64,000 bases of DNA from Micractinium sp. NFX-FRZ (lineage: Eukaryota > Chlorophyta > Trebouxiophyceae > Chlorellales > Chlorellaceae): the NCBI GenBank assembly GCA_029339195.1, contig JAPTJF010000040.1:169652-233651 (forward strand), read 5' to 3'. A program made the translations under genes and the position numbers. The notes beneath the pieces are model-generated. The model was given only the letters and a program-made list of their open reading frames with translations, made no database searches and was not told the origin of the DNA. Positions 1 to 19,195 of this stretch are shown piece by piece (position 1 is the first letter of the stretch; each line of letters opens with the position of its first letter).

Positions 1-1190
1 CAATGGGCTTTGAGCAATGGGCTTCCCCGACGTGCGCTCTTGAATTTGCAACCCTAGATGCGGCACGGACAGTGTCCCACACAGCAACAGGTTGGGTAGG
101 GTCTGCAGGTCAGGTGGCCAGGGGTCCCACTTTCACTGGAGCGCCCCGGTGGAGGTGCCACCGGATCCCACGCACCTGCAGCCTGGCGCAAGGAGAGGCG
201 GTGCTCCCACAGCCTCATATATTACCCCGTCCTGGGAGATGCCGGGGTGGCATGTGGCAGCCGGTAGGGGCTGCAGAATGTAGTGGGGCTGCTGCCCAGG
301 ACTCCTGCTGGCTTTGTAGACTTGAAATCGTCGTGCTGCTGCTGCAGAGCTGACTGTACTGCGCACCACTTAGCCGGGCAGCTGGCCCACGACGGTGCTT
401 GGACTGAATGGGTGCAGCAGTCGGTCGGTGTGGGGAGGTTCTGTGTCAAAGGCACCGCTGGGCGACCTTTAACAGTCCAGGTTCCCTGGCCGGGTGGGTC
501 GAGTAGGGCTACAAGTGGCAGCAGGGGTGCATGTCTGAGCACACGGCCGGTGGGGAAATGCGGACAGGAGAGGGCACAGATGGCTGCTTGATTTGCCGGG
601 CGTGCCCATGGGGGCTGCAGTATGCACACGTGAGTGCGCAGGGTGCAAGTGCTGGGTACAAGTGGGGCAGGGTGGCCCGCAAGGGGGTGGGGTGCACCCA
701 CGTGGGTGGACTTATGTAGTGTGGGGGCGCTTCCGGCGGGCGCAGCTGTGGGGAAGCTGCCTGAGCTGCTGCTGGTGGGCTGTCTGGTGGGCTGCGCAGG
801 CAGCCAGGTGCCCACCAACCAACGCCCACGTTTCAGTGGGGGGGAGGGTGAAGGGGCACGGCGCAGCGCGGCATGAGGCGGCGTGAAATCAATTGGTCAG
901 GGGGTCGGGTCGTGCACTAAGCCTGAGGGCGAGCAATCAGAGTGGTCTGGGTTGGGTTGGTGGGGAGGAGTCGGGGGGTGGCAGTGGGCGCAAGTCGCTC
1001 TAATCATGGAGGCAGCAGCGATCAGCATGGACAGGGGGCCGCAGGCCCAAAGGTTTTGTCCATGCCCACCCCGTGCCTGACTCAGCGGCATGCGTGGGAG
1101 GGCACGGCAGCGCACCCCTCCACGCGCCATGGCGTGTGGCACACGTCACGTGTGTGCTGCGCGTGCCGTGCCGTGCTGTGCATGCTGTGC
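1..1190. other. Left-edge stretch with no supported gene
   Basis: No open frame here resembles a known protein, and the several overlapping frames look like GC-rich chance ORFs. The right part is probably the 3' untranslated region of DDM1, which is transcribed leftward. I found no minus-strand TGTAA signal that would fix its end. Confidence 0.4.
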
Positions 1191-8920
<7,730 letters not shown>

Positions 8921-9978
8921 GGCGAGCGGGTGGGCACGAGGCTATCGGGGGTGCTCTGGCCCAGCTGCTCGCTCGCTGCCCAGCTGTGGCTGAGCAGCAG
9001 GGTTCTGCGAGAGCTGGCCTGGCTGCCTCGGCGCCTGAGGCAGGCCAATGCACAAGTGATCTTGCCGGCGGGGCGGCCAAGCGAGCACCAACAAGGAGTA
9101 CAAGGGCTCAAGCTGCCATCAAACGGCGGTATACACCGCTCCTCCCAGCTGTGCGCTGCTTGGATGATGTTGCTGAGCAATCGGGGACGCTGCCAGCAAC
9201 CGGCGCACCTTCATTCTCCGGCTGTTCATCGCGGACGCAAGCGTGGACAGCCCCGGCTCAGCGCTCTCCTCAGGCGCTTGGCAACGAGCAAACTGCCACT
9301 TTCAAGCGATCCAGCAAGCTGAGAGCGCAGGCGATGATGCAGAACGCTTGCAGACAGGCCATATTTCAAATTGGAAGCAAGCGGCGGCAGCCCAACGGCA
9401 GCGCGCGCAGCAGCGCTGCAGAACGGACCCGCAACTGCAGCTGACGAGCATGTGTGCTGAAGGCTTGCACGTCAACACAAGTTGGCACTCATGTGTTGGT
9501 ATCCTGCACGGTAGCGCAATATCTAGGCAGGGCACAAGACACCTGACAGAGGTCGGCGGCTGCCGCGCCGGCCGCACCACCGACAGGCAGGCATGCTAAT
9601 GTGTTCATTATTGTAGGCTACAAGGGTTAACGGCTGCTTAGGGATTCACTTGCAGCTGCTAAAGCCGTTGGGTGCTCACATGCACCTTGGCCGCATGCAG
9701 CTGAGGCAGCCGCACGCTGTGCTAAGGCGCCGGCGGACTCGCACTGATTGCAGAGCGGGCCTTCTTCGCGCTCATATTCATGTGCATTATTGCCTCCCTC
9801 ACATCACCATTCCCACGGCACCTCAACCTCTCGCGCCGGCGCTCACAACACTGCCCAGCTGCAGCATGTCGGCGCCACTCGCCAAGGAGCCTGCGGGTGC
9901 GCTCAGAGTGGTATGGCGCAGTAACGAGTGCTGCAACGGAACTCGCTGGCCTCGAGCAGCAAGGCTGCCAAGCCCCAC
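8921..9978. promoter_or_regulatory. Shared promoter region of DDM1 and sirtuin
   Basis: This 1058-bp interval lies between divergent start codons, so it must hold both promoters and both 5' UTRs. I see no clear TATA box. An ATG at 9866 in another frame could begin an extra upstream exon of the sirtuin gene. Confidence 0.5.
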
Positions 9979-12900
9979 ATGCGACGGTGCTTGCGGCTGC
10001 CCCCGCTGCCTGCAGGGCCGCCAGCTGCTCCAGATGCCACACAGCTCGACGCGTGCATCGCGGACCTGCAACCCATCGAAGATGCTGTGCCTGCCGCCGC
10101 CGCCAAGGTGCCTGCTGCCAGCGGCGCCGCCGCGGCTGCAGTCACCGAGCCGCCAGCCACTGGAGGGCGTCCCACCCGTGCCGACCGCCCGGCAACGTCC
10201 ACCAGCAGCAGCAGCAGCAGCAGCCGGAGCAGCAGCAAGGTGCCGGGGGAGCGGCAGGCATCTGAGCTAGAGGACGAGGACAGGGAGGCAGCACCTAGCG
10301 GGACCGGCTATGTCAGCGAATCGGTGGGTGGCCGCTCTCGTGTGTGCGCTGTGCTGCTAAGGCTCCTAACGGAGTGGCTCCCCACCCTGTGTTGCTCCCA
10401 ATGTTGCCGCTGGTGTTTAAGATGCTGCTGCCGCCTTCAAGGTTCGCCTCTGCTGGTCATGTGGCCCCTGGTGCCACTGCATGTTGCCTGTGCCGGTGCC
10501 GCCGCTGCTTCCTTGCTCGCCGCTGTTCCCGCCTTTGCCGTTGCCAGAACAGTCCATGCCACGTTGTTGCTGACCGCCAGTACCTGTTGTTGCACAGGCA
10601 TGTGCTGCTGGCATCGTGACTCTCCGTGCCCCCACTGGGTGTAGGCGCCTTGGGCACTGCGCCCCGCCCTCCCGACTTCTTCCGAGCACCCTTGCCGTGC
10701 CCCTATTGCCTGGCTGCCGCCTCTGGACGCTGCAGGAAAGCGGGGGGGAGAGCGATGGCGAGAGCGCTGCTGACGTGGCAGACCTGATAGCCCAGCTGAG
10801 GGACGTGCTGACGGTGGGCGAAGTGTTTGGAGTGAAGCTGGTGAGTTCACTGTTCACTGTCACTGTCACTGTTCACTGTTCACTGTCACTGTCACTGTTC
10901 ACTGTTCACTGTTCACTGTCTTTCTTATCAACACTTGCCTGCTTGCCGGGCAGGGGGTGCGCGCTGTGGGGACAGCTGCCTGCCACCCAGAGTGACCCTG
11001 TGCTGCTGCCCTTGCCCACCCGGCTGTCCCATATAAGCCAAAGAAATTTCAGATATCTGTGGATTGACGCACCTATTCTCGGCGTGTCCTTGCATTCAAC
11101 GCCCCTCCAGCGCACGCCACTCAGCGGCAGCGCCCGCCTGCCACGTGACTGCTCCCGCTGGTCGCTGCCCCTGCATCCCACCACCGCTTGCTGCAGGCCA
11201 AGCCGGCGCTACTTCCCAGCTTTGATCTTTCCGGTGTGGCAGATCTGATTCAGTCTGGCCGGGCACGCCGCATCATTGTGATGTGTGGAGCAGGCATCAG
11301 CGTGTCGGCAGGTGGGGTGCAATGCAACCGACCATTCTGGTGCATTCCTCCCACTGCCCTACCTCCACACACACACACACACACACACACAGGCAACGGT
11401 GTCAGTTGGGGGGGCCGCACTGCACACAGCACACCAAGTGTGAGTGCGCAGGCAGGGGCGGGTGGCCACATGGGCAGGGCACCATCCCCCCGCTCTTGCA
11501 GGCGCCACCACACACCTCTCTGCCGCGTACCCCCTCGTCTCCCTGCAGGCATCCCGGACTTCCGCTCGCCTGGCACCGGGCTGTACAGCCGCCTGCAGGT
11601 TCGCTCTTGTGATACCCTTGTGTGAGGAGGGCAGCGTACCACAGTGCTGCGCCTCTGATTGGCTGGCAAACGGTCTGCTCCCGCTGCTGCCCGGCCACCG
11701 GCCCACATGGTATAACCCGCACTTCCAACCCACCCCTCCCATCCCACCGCACCGCACCACATCACACCCGCCTGCCTGCCCATTCCCACACCCGACCTCT
11801 GCCGTGCCGCAGAAGTACAACCTGCCCTACCCGCACGCCGTCTTCGAGATGTCTTTTTTCAAGAAGAACCCAAAACCCTTCTTCCTGCTGGCCAAGGTGA
11901 GGCTGCTGCTCGTGTGTGGGCTGCTAGTTACCAAAGGAGGGGTGGTGGTGCCTTGAGCAGTCCTCCTTCTTTAGGAGCAAGCCGAAGCTCTTGCCTGTCT
12001 TAGTTCCCAGCGGGCGTTGCTGCGGTGGGGGCCACCTGTGTGCTGAGGGTGCCGCTGGGCGGATGCACGGCTAATCAATCATATTTAAAGTTCAGTAAGG
12101 GTATTGCTGTGGAAACAACGGCTGAAGTTGGTTATAGTTTGCTGCCCCCTACCTCCACCCAACACCAGCTGACCCCCTCCCCCCCTTGCCCCCTGCCCCT
12201 CCCTTGTTTCATTGAAATCCCCTGCAGGAGCTGTTCCCCGGCAACTACCTGCCCACCCCCACCCACTACTTCATGCGCCTCCTGCACGACAAGGGCCTCC
12301 TGCTGCGCTGCTTCACACAGGTGGGAGAGGACGGTGCGCAGTCAAGGGGTGCAATTCAGGCAGGGGTCTGGTAGGAGCATACGTGCATGGGCGGTTGAAG
12401 GGCCTGCCGGGGCTCTGCTTCAGGGGGGTGCGCGGGCGCGGAGGGTGGGGGCCTGCCTCGAGGCCAGGGGCAGAGGGGTGGGGTGGGGTTGTAACGGTTG
12501 TGCATGCTGCTGCTGTGCCTGCTCCGCTGCTCTACGCCTGACACCCTGCATCACTGGCCAAGCCGTTGTGTGGCCGCAGTGGTGGTGCTTGCAGCCCTCC
12601 CACCGCAGCAAACCATGTGTCGCCTGCCCGCCCATTCCCTCGAAGACGCCGCCCTGCTGTTCTCCTGCCACCCTGCCACACAGAACACTGAGTCCCCTAC
12701 TGTGCCCTTGAACACATCACCCCTTCTTGTTGTCCTGCCACCCTGCCACCCCTGCCACAGAACATCGACTCACTGGAGCACCAGGCGGGCCTGCCCGAGG
12801 AGGCGGTGGTGGCGGCGCACGGCAACTTTGACAGCGCGCGCTGCATCCGCTGCGGCCGGCCGCACGACGTGGGGCACGTCAAGCGCGCTGTGTTTGAGAG

Positions 12901-14606
12901 CGAGGGGAACGCGTGCTACTGCGAGAAGAAGGTGAGAGACTGAGTAGTGAGAGTGGGGATGGGGGCAGAGAGGCAGGGGGCCACGGGTTGGGCAGCAGTG
13001 GGGAGGCAGGGAAGGCGCGGGGCCTGCTTGTTAGGGAGGGATGGTCGGTACTTTACATCGCAGTTCCCACCCCACTCCAGTACGGCTCAACCTGCACCCC
13101 AACCCCCCTGCAGAGCTGCGGCGGCCTGGTGAAGCCCGACATTGTGTTCTTTGGGGAGTCCCTGCCCCCGCGCTTCCACGACCAGGCGGCCGAAGACTTC
13201 CCGCAGGTACCCATGGGCGTGGGGCTGGGGTTGCCAGGGATGCAGTTGCGCCTGGGATGGGGCGGCGAGGGACGCAGTTGCGCCTTGGAACCTGGGGTGT
13301 GAGGGCTGAAGATGTGCCTGCGGCTTGGCGCGGCAGTAGGAGGGATGGAGCGGGTCACCTGCCTGGAAGCTGGGCCTGTTTGTTCCAGTCTTTGCAGCTG
13401 TTTGCTTCCCCTAAAGTAGACGAGGGCTCGGCTGTCTCTGAGATGGAACACACCTCAACACTCGAGCGCCCCCGTGCCCCCTCCCCTTTGCTCCACCCGC
13501 CTGCAGGCCGACCTGCTGATTGTGATGGGCACAAGCCTGGTGGTGCACCCCTTTGCGGGCCTCATCAGTGAGTGGGAAGTGGGGGGAGGGCGTGCGGGCG
13601 GGGTGGATACTTGATGGGGTGGAGAGTGTGTGAGGTGGAGGGTGTGTGGGGTGGAGGATGTGTGTGGGGTTGAGGGCGTGTTTGGGGTTGAGGGCGTGTG
13701 GGGGTGGAGGGCGTGTGTGGGGTGGAGGGCGCGTGTGTGGGGTGGAGGGCGTGTGGGGTGGAGGGCACATGGGGGGCGGGGGGGAGAGACCCTGGAGATG
13801 TTGTGCAGAGTGCAGGAGGGGGAAGGGCATGTTACGGAGAGTCCTGGGGAGGAGGGTGTGGTGCCATTCCAGGACGGGCGGGGCAGCACAGGCAAACGTG
13901 GGGTGTGAGTACCACTGACCAGCCAACTCGGCCACTGCACTGCAGACCGTGTGGGCCCCGAGGTGCCCCGCCTGCTGGTGAGGCGCTATCAGGCGGGGAC
14001 CCTTCACCGTTCGGTTGTCACTGTGCTAACCCCGGCGTGTTGCGCCCGCTTTCTCTTCACTGCAGACCGTGTGGGGCCCGAGGTGCCCCGCCTGCTGGTC
14101 AACCGTGAGATGGCGGGGGAGCTGACGCCGGAGATGCGGGTGCTTGGCTACCACCGCGGCTTCGACTTTGGGGACAGCAACTACCGGTGAGCCTCTGCAC
14201 TAGCTTATCAATCAAAGAAAGAAAGAATACTATACCGTATTTTGTATGTATGACTTTGGGGCCAGCAACTACCGGCGGTACGTGCAAGGCATCCACTGTC
14301 GTGGGTTTGTGGGTAGCGAGGTTTCGGGGCAGCACGTATCTGCTCTGCTAGTGGTGAGGAGATAGTTTGACCAATGAACTCCTCCCGGTGCCCAACCCAC
14401 CCTTGTGCCCCACCCTTAAACGCAGGGATGCGCTGTTCCTGGGGGACTGCGACGACGGCGTGCGCCAGCTATGCGCCCTGCTGGGCTGGGAGGCAGACCT
14501 GGATGCACTGATCGCCGGCGGGCGCCGGGACTTCCACCCGGACTTTGCTGCTGTGCCCGCTGAGGCGGGCGCGGAGCAGGCAGCGGGCGTGGCGACCTGG
14601 CAGTAG
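9979..14606 (+). CDS. SIRT2-like NAD-dependent protein deacylase
   Basis: Sirtuin of the SIRT2/class I type, which removes acyl groups from lysine using NAD+. Eleven exons join in frame into 472 residues: 9979-10323, 10736-10840, 11197-11311, 11549-11598, 11813-11896, 12228-12320, 12761-12931, 13114-13206, 13507-13567, 14066-14186, 14426-14606. Visible motifs are GAGIS (181-185), GIPDFRSP (from 189), TQNID (263-267), the catalytic histidine in AAHGNFD (H284), zinc cysteines C292/C295 and C316 or C318 with C323, [14 protein letters not shown] and MGTSL. The PYPHAVFE and [10 protein letters not shown] segments are typical of SIRT2. The first about 150 residues are low-complexity (Ala, Ser, acidic) and not conserved. 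ATG 9979 is the first in frame after a stop at 9922, but an upstream exon is possible. Introns carry simple repeats and two copies of exon 10 segments. Confidence 0.92.
10847..10920. repeat. TCACTGT-type microsatellite
   Basis: Alternating cactgt and tcactgt units fill the start of sirtuin intron 2, directly after the donor at 10841. Confidence 0.9.
11366..11391. repeat. (CA)n repeat
   Basis: A run of about 13 CA units in sirtuin intron 3. Confidence 0.95.
13618..13775. repeat. G-rich minisatellite in sirtuin intron 9
   Basis: About ten imperfect units of roughly 15-16 bases built on gtgtggggtggagggc. The strong G bias of the transcribed strand could allow quadruplex formation, which is inference. 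Confidence 0.85.
13938..13980 (+). repeat. Copy of sirtuin exon 10 start with splice sites
   Basis: This segment is nearly identical to 14058-14100 (spacing 120 bp) and includes the cactgcag acceptor. It ends in a gtgagg donor-like sequence. If the copy were spliced in ahead of exon 10 it would shift the frame, so it is probably skipped or leads to decay of the message. Confidence 0.85.
14252..14275 (+). repeat. Copy of sirtuin exon 10 end
   Basis: Twenty-four bases differ from 14164-14187 at one position, with a spacing of 88 bp. The copy lies inside intron 10 and lacks a GT right after it. Confidence 0.85.
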
Positions 14607-15916
14607 GCCTGGCAGGGGCCGCCTGCTGCGCGGCTGCACACAAGGCGCCGCGCCGGTCTCAGCAGCCTTGGGCTGCTACATCATTCAAGCCAGCATCTTC
14701 CTGCTGTGCCTGCTGTGCCTTCATGTTGTTCAGGGACCGGCACCCCCCTGAATCCTCCAATCCTTCAACCAGACGGGGCTAGTGGCCTGCGCCCTCTGCC
14801 CCGAGCAGGGGTGCCTGCCCACTGCTCATCGTTGCACATAGTTGGTTGTTTTCACTGCTTCCCCGTCATCTGCTGCCCACTCGTTTCTTGCTCCCCGTGC
14901 TTGGCCCCCCTCCCGCTTGCTGTTCCCCTGCTTGCCCTCGCTCAGCTCTGTGGCCTGCCCTCCCTGCTCCGCTGGTTCGTGTATGCTTTGTGCTGCACCA
15001 CATGATGTAGGCACAGAGTCGCAAAGCAGATCACAAACCGAGATTCACAGACGGGAGGGAAAGCACAAGGGCTGATGTTTTGCAAGCGCTGTGGACAGAT
15101 GGACCAAATTCGTGGCACAGTCAAAGAGCGTGTTGTTGGACGGTGTGCCAACCGGTGGCGCCATCAGACAGGAACGGTCTCGACAGCCCGCAAGTCAAAC
15201 AAGACACTCTAGCTCCTCACACGTTGCCAGGCTGCCCTCTTTGCACGTGCCTGTGCTGCCCATGCAATGCAGCAGCATGCGAGCTGGTCTTCATGTTACA
15301 GCTTCAAATCACGAACAAAGGTTTGAGTTGAGCGCGCGAGGAGGGGGAACGGTTTGTGTAGTGCAGGCGCGTGGCCTGGCTGGCAACATGCCAACCAGCC
15401 CAGCTCAGCATGGCGGCCTGTGGGACAGTAGCAGGGGAGAGAGGACAATTGGATAGCGGGGCGGAGCAAGAAAGTCGCTGAAGTCCTCCTTTGTGGAAGG
15501 AAGTCGAAGCGGGCAGGGTCACGAGTGGGCAGGGCCACGCAGGCGGATGCTGCTTTGGGGCCAGCCAGCATTGCTGGCTGGGCCTGACAGCTAGGCCCCG
15601 GGGGGACGAGGAACGCGCATTACTGAGGGAGGGCACACACTGGTTGGCCAGGAGGGGAAGGGGAGAACGCCGGCACGCTGTGGCGCCAGGCACGGAGGCA
15701 GAGAGAGGAGCCGGACAGTGCGACTTCACGGGCCTGCCCCAGCTTCTGTTCAAGCCAGGGGCAGCAGGGGGCAGACTTCTTCTACGATAGCAAAGAAAGG
15801 CAATGTAAATTGGGAGTGGGGGGCGAGAAACGATGGCCGTGGGAGGGCAGGCAAGGCGGGAGGGCAGGTGAATGTGGAAAGGCCCAGCGCCGATCGCCAG
15901 CTGCCCGCTCGCCTGC
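14607..15916. other. Convergent interval, probable overlapping 3' UTRs
   Basis: The interval lies between the stops of the sirtuin (+) and the first RWP-RK gene (-), and I see no gene in it. The only plus-strand TGTAA found is at 15805-15809 and the only minus-strand one at 15296-15300. If both are used, the two transcripts overlap by about 0.5 kb. Confidence 0.45.
15296..15300 (-). terminator. Possible TGTAA poly(A) signal, RWP-RK gene 1
   Basis: Minus-strand TGTAA about 620 bp past the stop. It is the only one seen in the interval, but it is far from the stop. Confidence 0.35.
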
Positions 15917-18900
15917 TCATGCCTTGGCTGCCGGGCTGGGCGCCAGCGCCGCCACGCGCACCCTGGCTGCCTCTTCTGAGTCCAGCTGTGCTGCTGCCAC
16001 CGCAGCCACAGGCTCTGCTGCTGCTGCCGCATCCTCGGGCTGGCCCTCGCCCTCACCCTCATGCTGCGCGCCCTCGTCCTCCTGCTTGACTGCAGCAGCC
16101 GCCGGCTCGGGCGCTAGCGCTGCCACCATGGCTGCCGCCTCCTCTGGGCTCGCCGCCGGCCCCTGCATCTGCTGCGTCTGCGGCGTGGGCTCCCCTGCCT
16201 GCCCCCCCGCAGGCGCCGCGCCGCCCGCCACCTGCTCCAGCTGCGCCGTGGCAGCCGACAGGTCAGACAGCGCGCCCTGCTGGCCCGGCATCAGCATGGC
16301 GGCCTGCGGCAGCATGCCTTGCGCCATCAGCATCGCCAGCATGACGGCCTGCGCCGCGTCAAAGCCGTTGCCGGCGCCGCCGTCAAAGCCCGCCGCCGCG
16401 CCGTCGGCGGGCGTGGGCAGCGGCAGCGCCATCGCCGGCGCGTCGGGCAGCGGCTGCAGCAGCGGCGGCTGCCGGGCCAGGTCCGACATCCACGACGGCT
16501 GCAGCTCCTGCCACGTCTTCTCAACCAGGCTCTGCACACACTGCCGCAGCGCGTTCTCCGCAGCTGCACGGGGGGAGGGTAGGACATTTGGGACGGTACA
16601 TGATACTGTTAGAATACACTATGTGGGGGGTAGATGGTGATGAAATGTCAAACTGGAAGCGTACCCTTGCACCTTGTCAGGGAAGAGCAACGCGTGCAAG
16701 GTTGGTCAGCCACAAGAGGCCGGCAAGCGGGCAGTGCTTACCAGGCTGACAGCTGCAGTACCACCGCTGCTGCCGGCGGCCGCAGCATGCACAACACGAA
16801 CCCAACTGGCCGCTGCGCGCCGCATGCCTTGGCTCAGCACCCCCTGCCCCATTATGCCACGGCAGTGCTCTCCGCCACTCTGCCCACCACCTGTGGCACT
16901 AGCGCCCGCCCAGCACCCCCAACCCCAACGGCATGTCAACCGATACCGCTCAAGGCTCACCCGTGTCCCGCTTGAACTCGTGCTTCACCTTGTTGTCCAG
17001 CTTGTACAGGCGCTGGCGCAGCGCCGCCAGCTCGGGGCGCAGCGGGATGGAGCCTGCGGCACCGGGGGGGGCGGAGGGAAAGGGATTACTAGATTAGTGG
17101 CGCAGCGCTGCCGGCTTGGGGCGCGGCGCATCGTAGGATGGGCAGCTGTTAAGCAGCTGGCGCAGCGCTGCCGGCTAGGAGCGCGGCGCAACGAAACAGA
17201 ACCTGCGGCGGGCAGCGGCAGTGGCAACGCAGCCAGCAAGCCGCGCCACTGCCAGGCAGCGCCCCAAGCCAGCAGCACACCCAGGTGCACCGGCACACCA
17301 GGCACTGCCAGCTCAGCTGCGGCCCCACCCAACCGCCCAGCTACACACACGCATCGTGAGCACACAAGTACACTGCTGCAGGCGGTGGTCACCTGTGGGG
17401 GATGCCTCGTAGACGGCCAGCTCCATGCGCACCCGCTCCAGCACGGCGTCCACCTTGGCGGGGTCGCCGTACTTGCGCATGTACTCCTGCAGCACATCCA
17501 GGGGCAGCACGTAGAAGTGTGTGTGTGTGTGCACGCAAGTTGAACCGAGCACATCACGTCATACTTGCACATGTACTCCTGCACCACATCCAGGGGCAGC
17601 ACATGCATGACAATCAAGGCAAATGGGTGCATATGGAACACGTATGAAGCCTGCTCATCAGGTTGTACATGTGCATGTGCCATCAGGCGCAGGGACGTCG
17701 CAGCGTTGTTGCGCATGTACCAATCTCCCTGCGCGCCACCTGCTCGCCGCCAGGGCACTTCTGATGCTCCGCCCAGCCCACCCACGCAGCCCCAGCCCCG
17801 CCCCAGCGCTCACCTCCAGGCTGCACGTGATCTTCTTGGCGGAGGTGCGTTTGCGGTAGGGCCACTGCTTGATGCCCAGCCGCCGCATGACCTGTGCGTG
17901 TGAGGCGGGATGCGGGCAGGTGTGTGTGTGTGAGTGAGCAGGCAGGCAGGTGATGGGGCTGCCTGGCTGGTGGGCGCTGGGTTGCAGCCGCGGGGCACAG
18001 TCAAGCCGCTCAGGCAGGCCTGGCAAAGCGGCAGGCGTCCAGGGCCCCACGCCAACCTGCCCACCCCCGTTGCCACAACCACTGCCCCACCTCTTATCCG
18101 CACTGCCCTGCCCCGACAACCACCCACACGTACGGCCGTGGCCGCCCCTCCCGTACATGTGCTGACTGACCTTCTTGAGGACGGTGGAGGAGCCAAAGCC
18201 GAGGTGGCGGGCGGCGTCCACCTGCGTCATGTTGAAGCACCCCTCCTGCTCCAGAATGGAGATGGTGATCTGGCTGCTCACATACTTGCGCTGGCCCAGC
18301 GGCGCGGGCGGCTTGGCCGGCTTGCTGGGGCGGCGCTTGGGCGGCGGCGCGTCGCCCTCGCCTGCAGCCGTGCCCTCGCCTGCCGTGCCGCCCTCGCCGG
18401 CGGCCGTCTCCTCTGCCGCCGCCGCTGCTGCCGCCGCTGCTGCACCATTGATCAGCGCTGCGGCCAGCTGGCCACCCTCTGCCTCATCCCCACTGCCAGC
18501 CCCCATGTCCTGATCCTCCGTCTCCTCCGTGTCCACATCCTCCTCTGCCACACGGTACTCGTCATCGTCATCCTCTATGCGCCGCCGCTTGGCAGAGGCG
18601 CGGCGTGCACGCTGCGCGCGCCGCAGCACGTGCACCCCGCCGTCGCCGCCGCCCCCTGGCAGCGCGCCCAGCGTGTCGGCGCTGCCGCCGCTGCTGTTTC
18701 CGGAGCGGGACCTGCAGGGAGGGAGGGAGGAGGAGGAGGGGAAGCGCAGAAGGCAGGGCGCGCGGGGTGGGTGGGGGGATGAGCCAGGGAGGCGGGTGGG
18801 CTAAGCCGGGGAGGCGGGTGGGCTAAGCAAGCAACCGCCAGTCCCGGTGCCCGCACTGGGAGTCCTGGCCAAGCATCAGCAGTCGACCAATGCCACCGCA

Positions 18901-19195
18901 TCTGCCCTGCACCCCCAGCAGACAAATTGGTCCGAACGCTGGCAGCGCGGGCTGGCGGCCCAGCAGGCACCCCCTACCTGTGTGCGCTTGCAGGCCTGGC
19001 GCCGCGCGGCTTGACGCTGGCGGGGCCGCCGTCGTCCGCCAGACCTGCCAGCAGCAGCAGTGCTGCCACCGGATCCTCCGCCCGCTCCTCCTCATGCTGC
19101 CGTTTGACGGGAGGCAGCAGCGCGGCAGGCGCTGGTGGCGCGCCAGCGGCGGCCACTGCCGCCGCCACCACGGACTCCTTCTTGCCCGCAAGCAT
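15917..19195 (-). CDS. RWP-RK transcription factor 1
   Basis: Nuclear DNA-binding protein of the RWP-RK family, which in plants and algae regulates nitrogen responses and gamete or egg fate. Six exons join in frame into 556 residues: 18978-19195, 18171-18711, 17814-17891, 17393-17486, 16961-17053, 15917-16563. The domain runs from ITISILEQEGCFNM through AARHLGFGS to the core motif QWPYRK (about 235-275). Downstream are an EYMRKYG segment (280 on), a short basic coiled region LRQRLYKLDNK (about 322-332) and a CVQSLVE segment (about 348). The last about 200 residues are Ala/Gln/Glu-rich, like an activation region. No PB1 domain is seen, so it is closer to RKD than to NIN-like proteins. Unlike its three neighbours, it has no intron before the GCFNM segment. 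Confidence 0.9.
17099..17210 (-). repeat. Two copies of RWP-RK 1 exon 5 start
   Basis: The block cgcagcgc(c/t)gccggct from exon 5 (near 17020) appears at 17101 and 17161. The second copy extends to a cctgcggcggg acceptor-like end. Confidence 0.75.
17558..17605 (-). repeat. Copy of RWP-RK 1 exon 4 acceptor region
   Basis: It matches 17466-17513 with a spacing of 92 bp and includes the atgtactcctgca junction of exon 4. It lies in the intron upstream of that exon and still reads EYMCKYD, so it is a potential decoy acceptor. Confidence 0.8.

Noticed and set aside
9866..9925. ATG 9866 as the sirtuin start
   Set aside because: It is in another frame and needs an extra intron with no clear donor. 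ATG 9979 is simpler, although the upstream exon is not excluded.
10847..10920. CRISPR-like short repeats
   Set aside because: The units are contiguous with no spacers, and the setting is a nuclear intron. It is a microsatellite.
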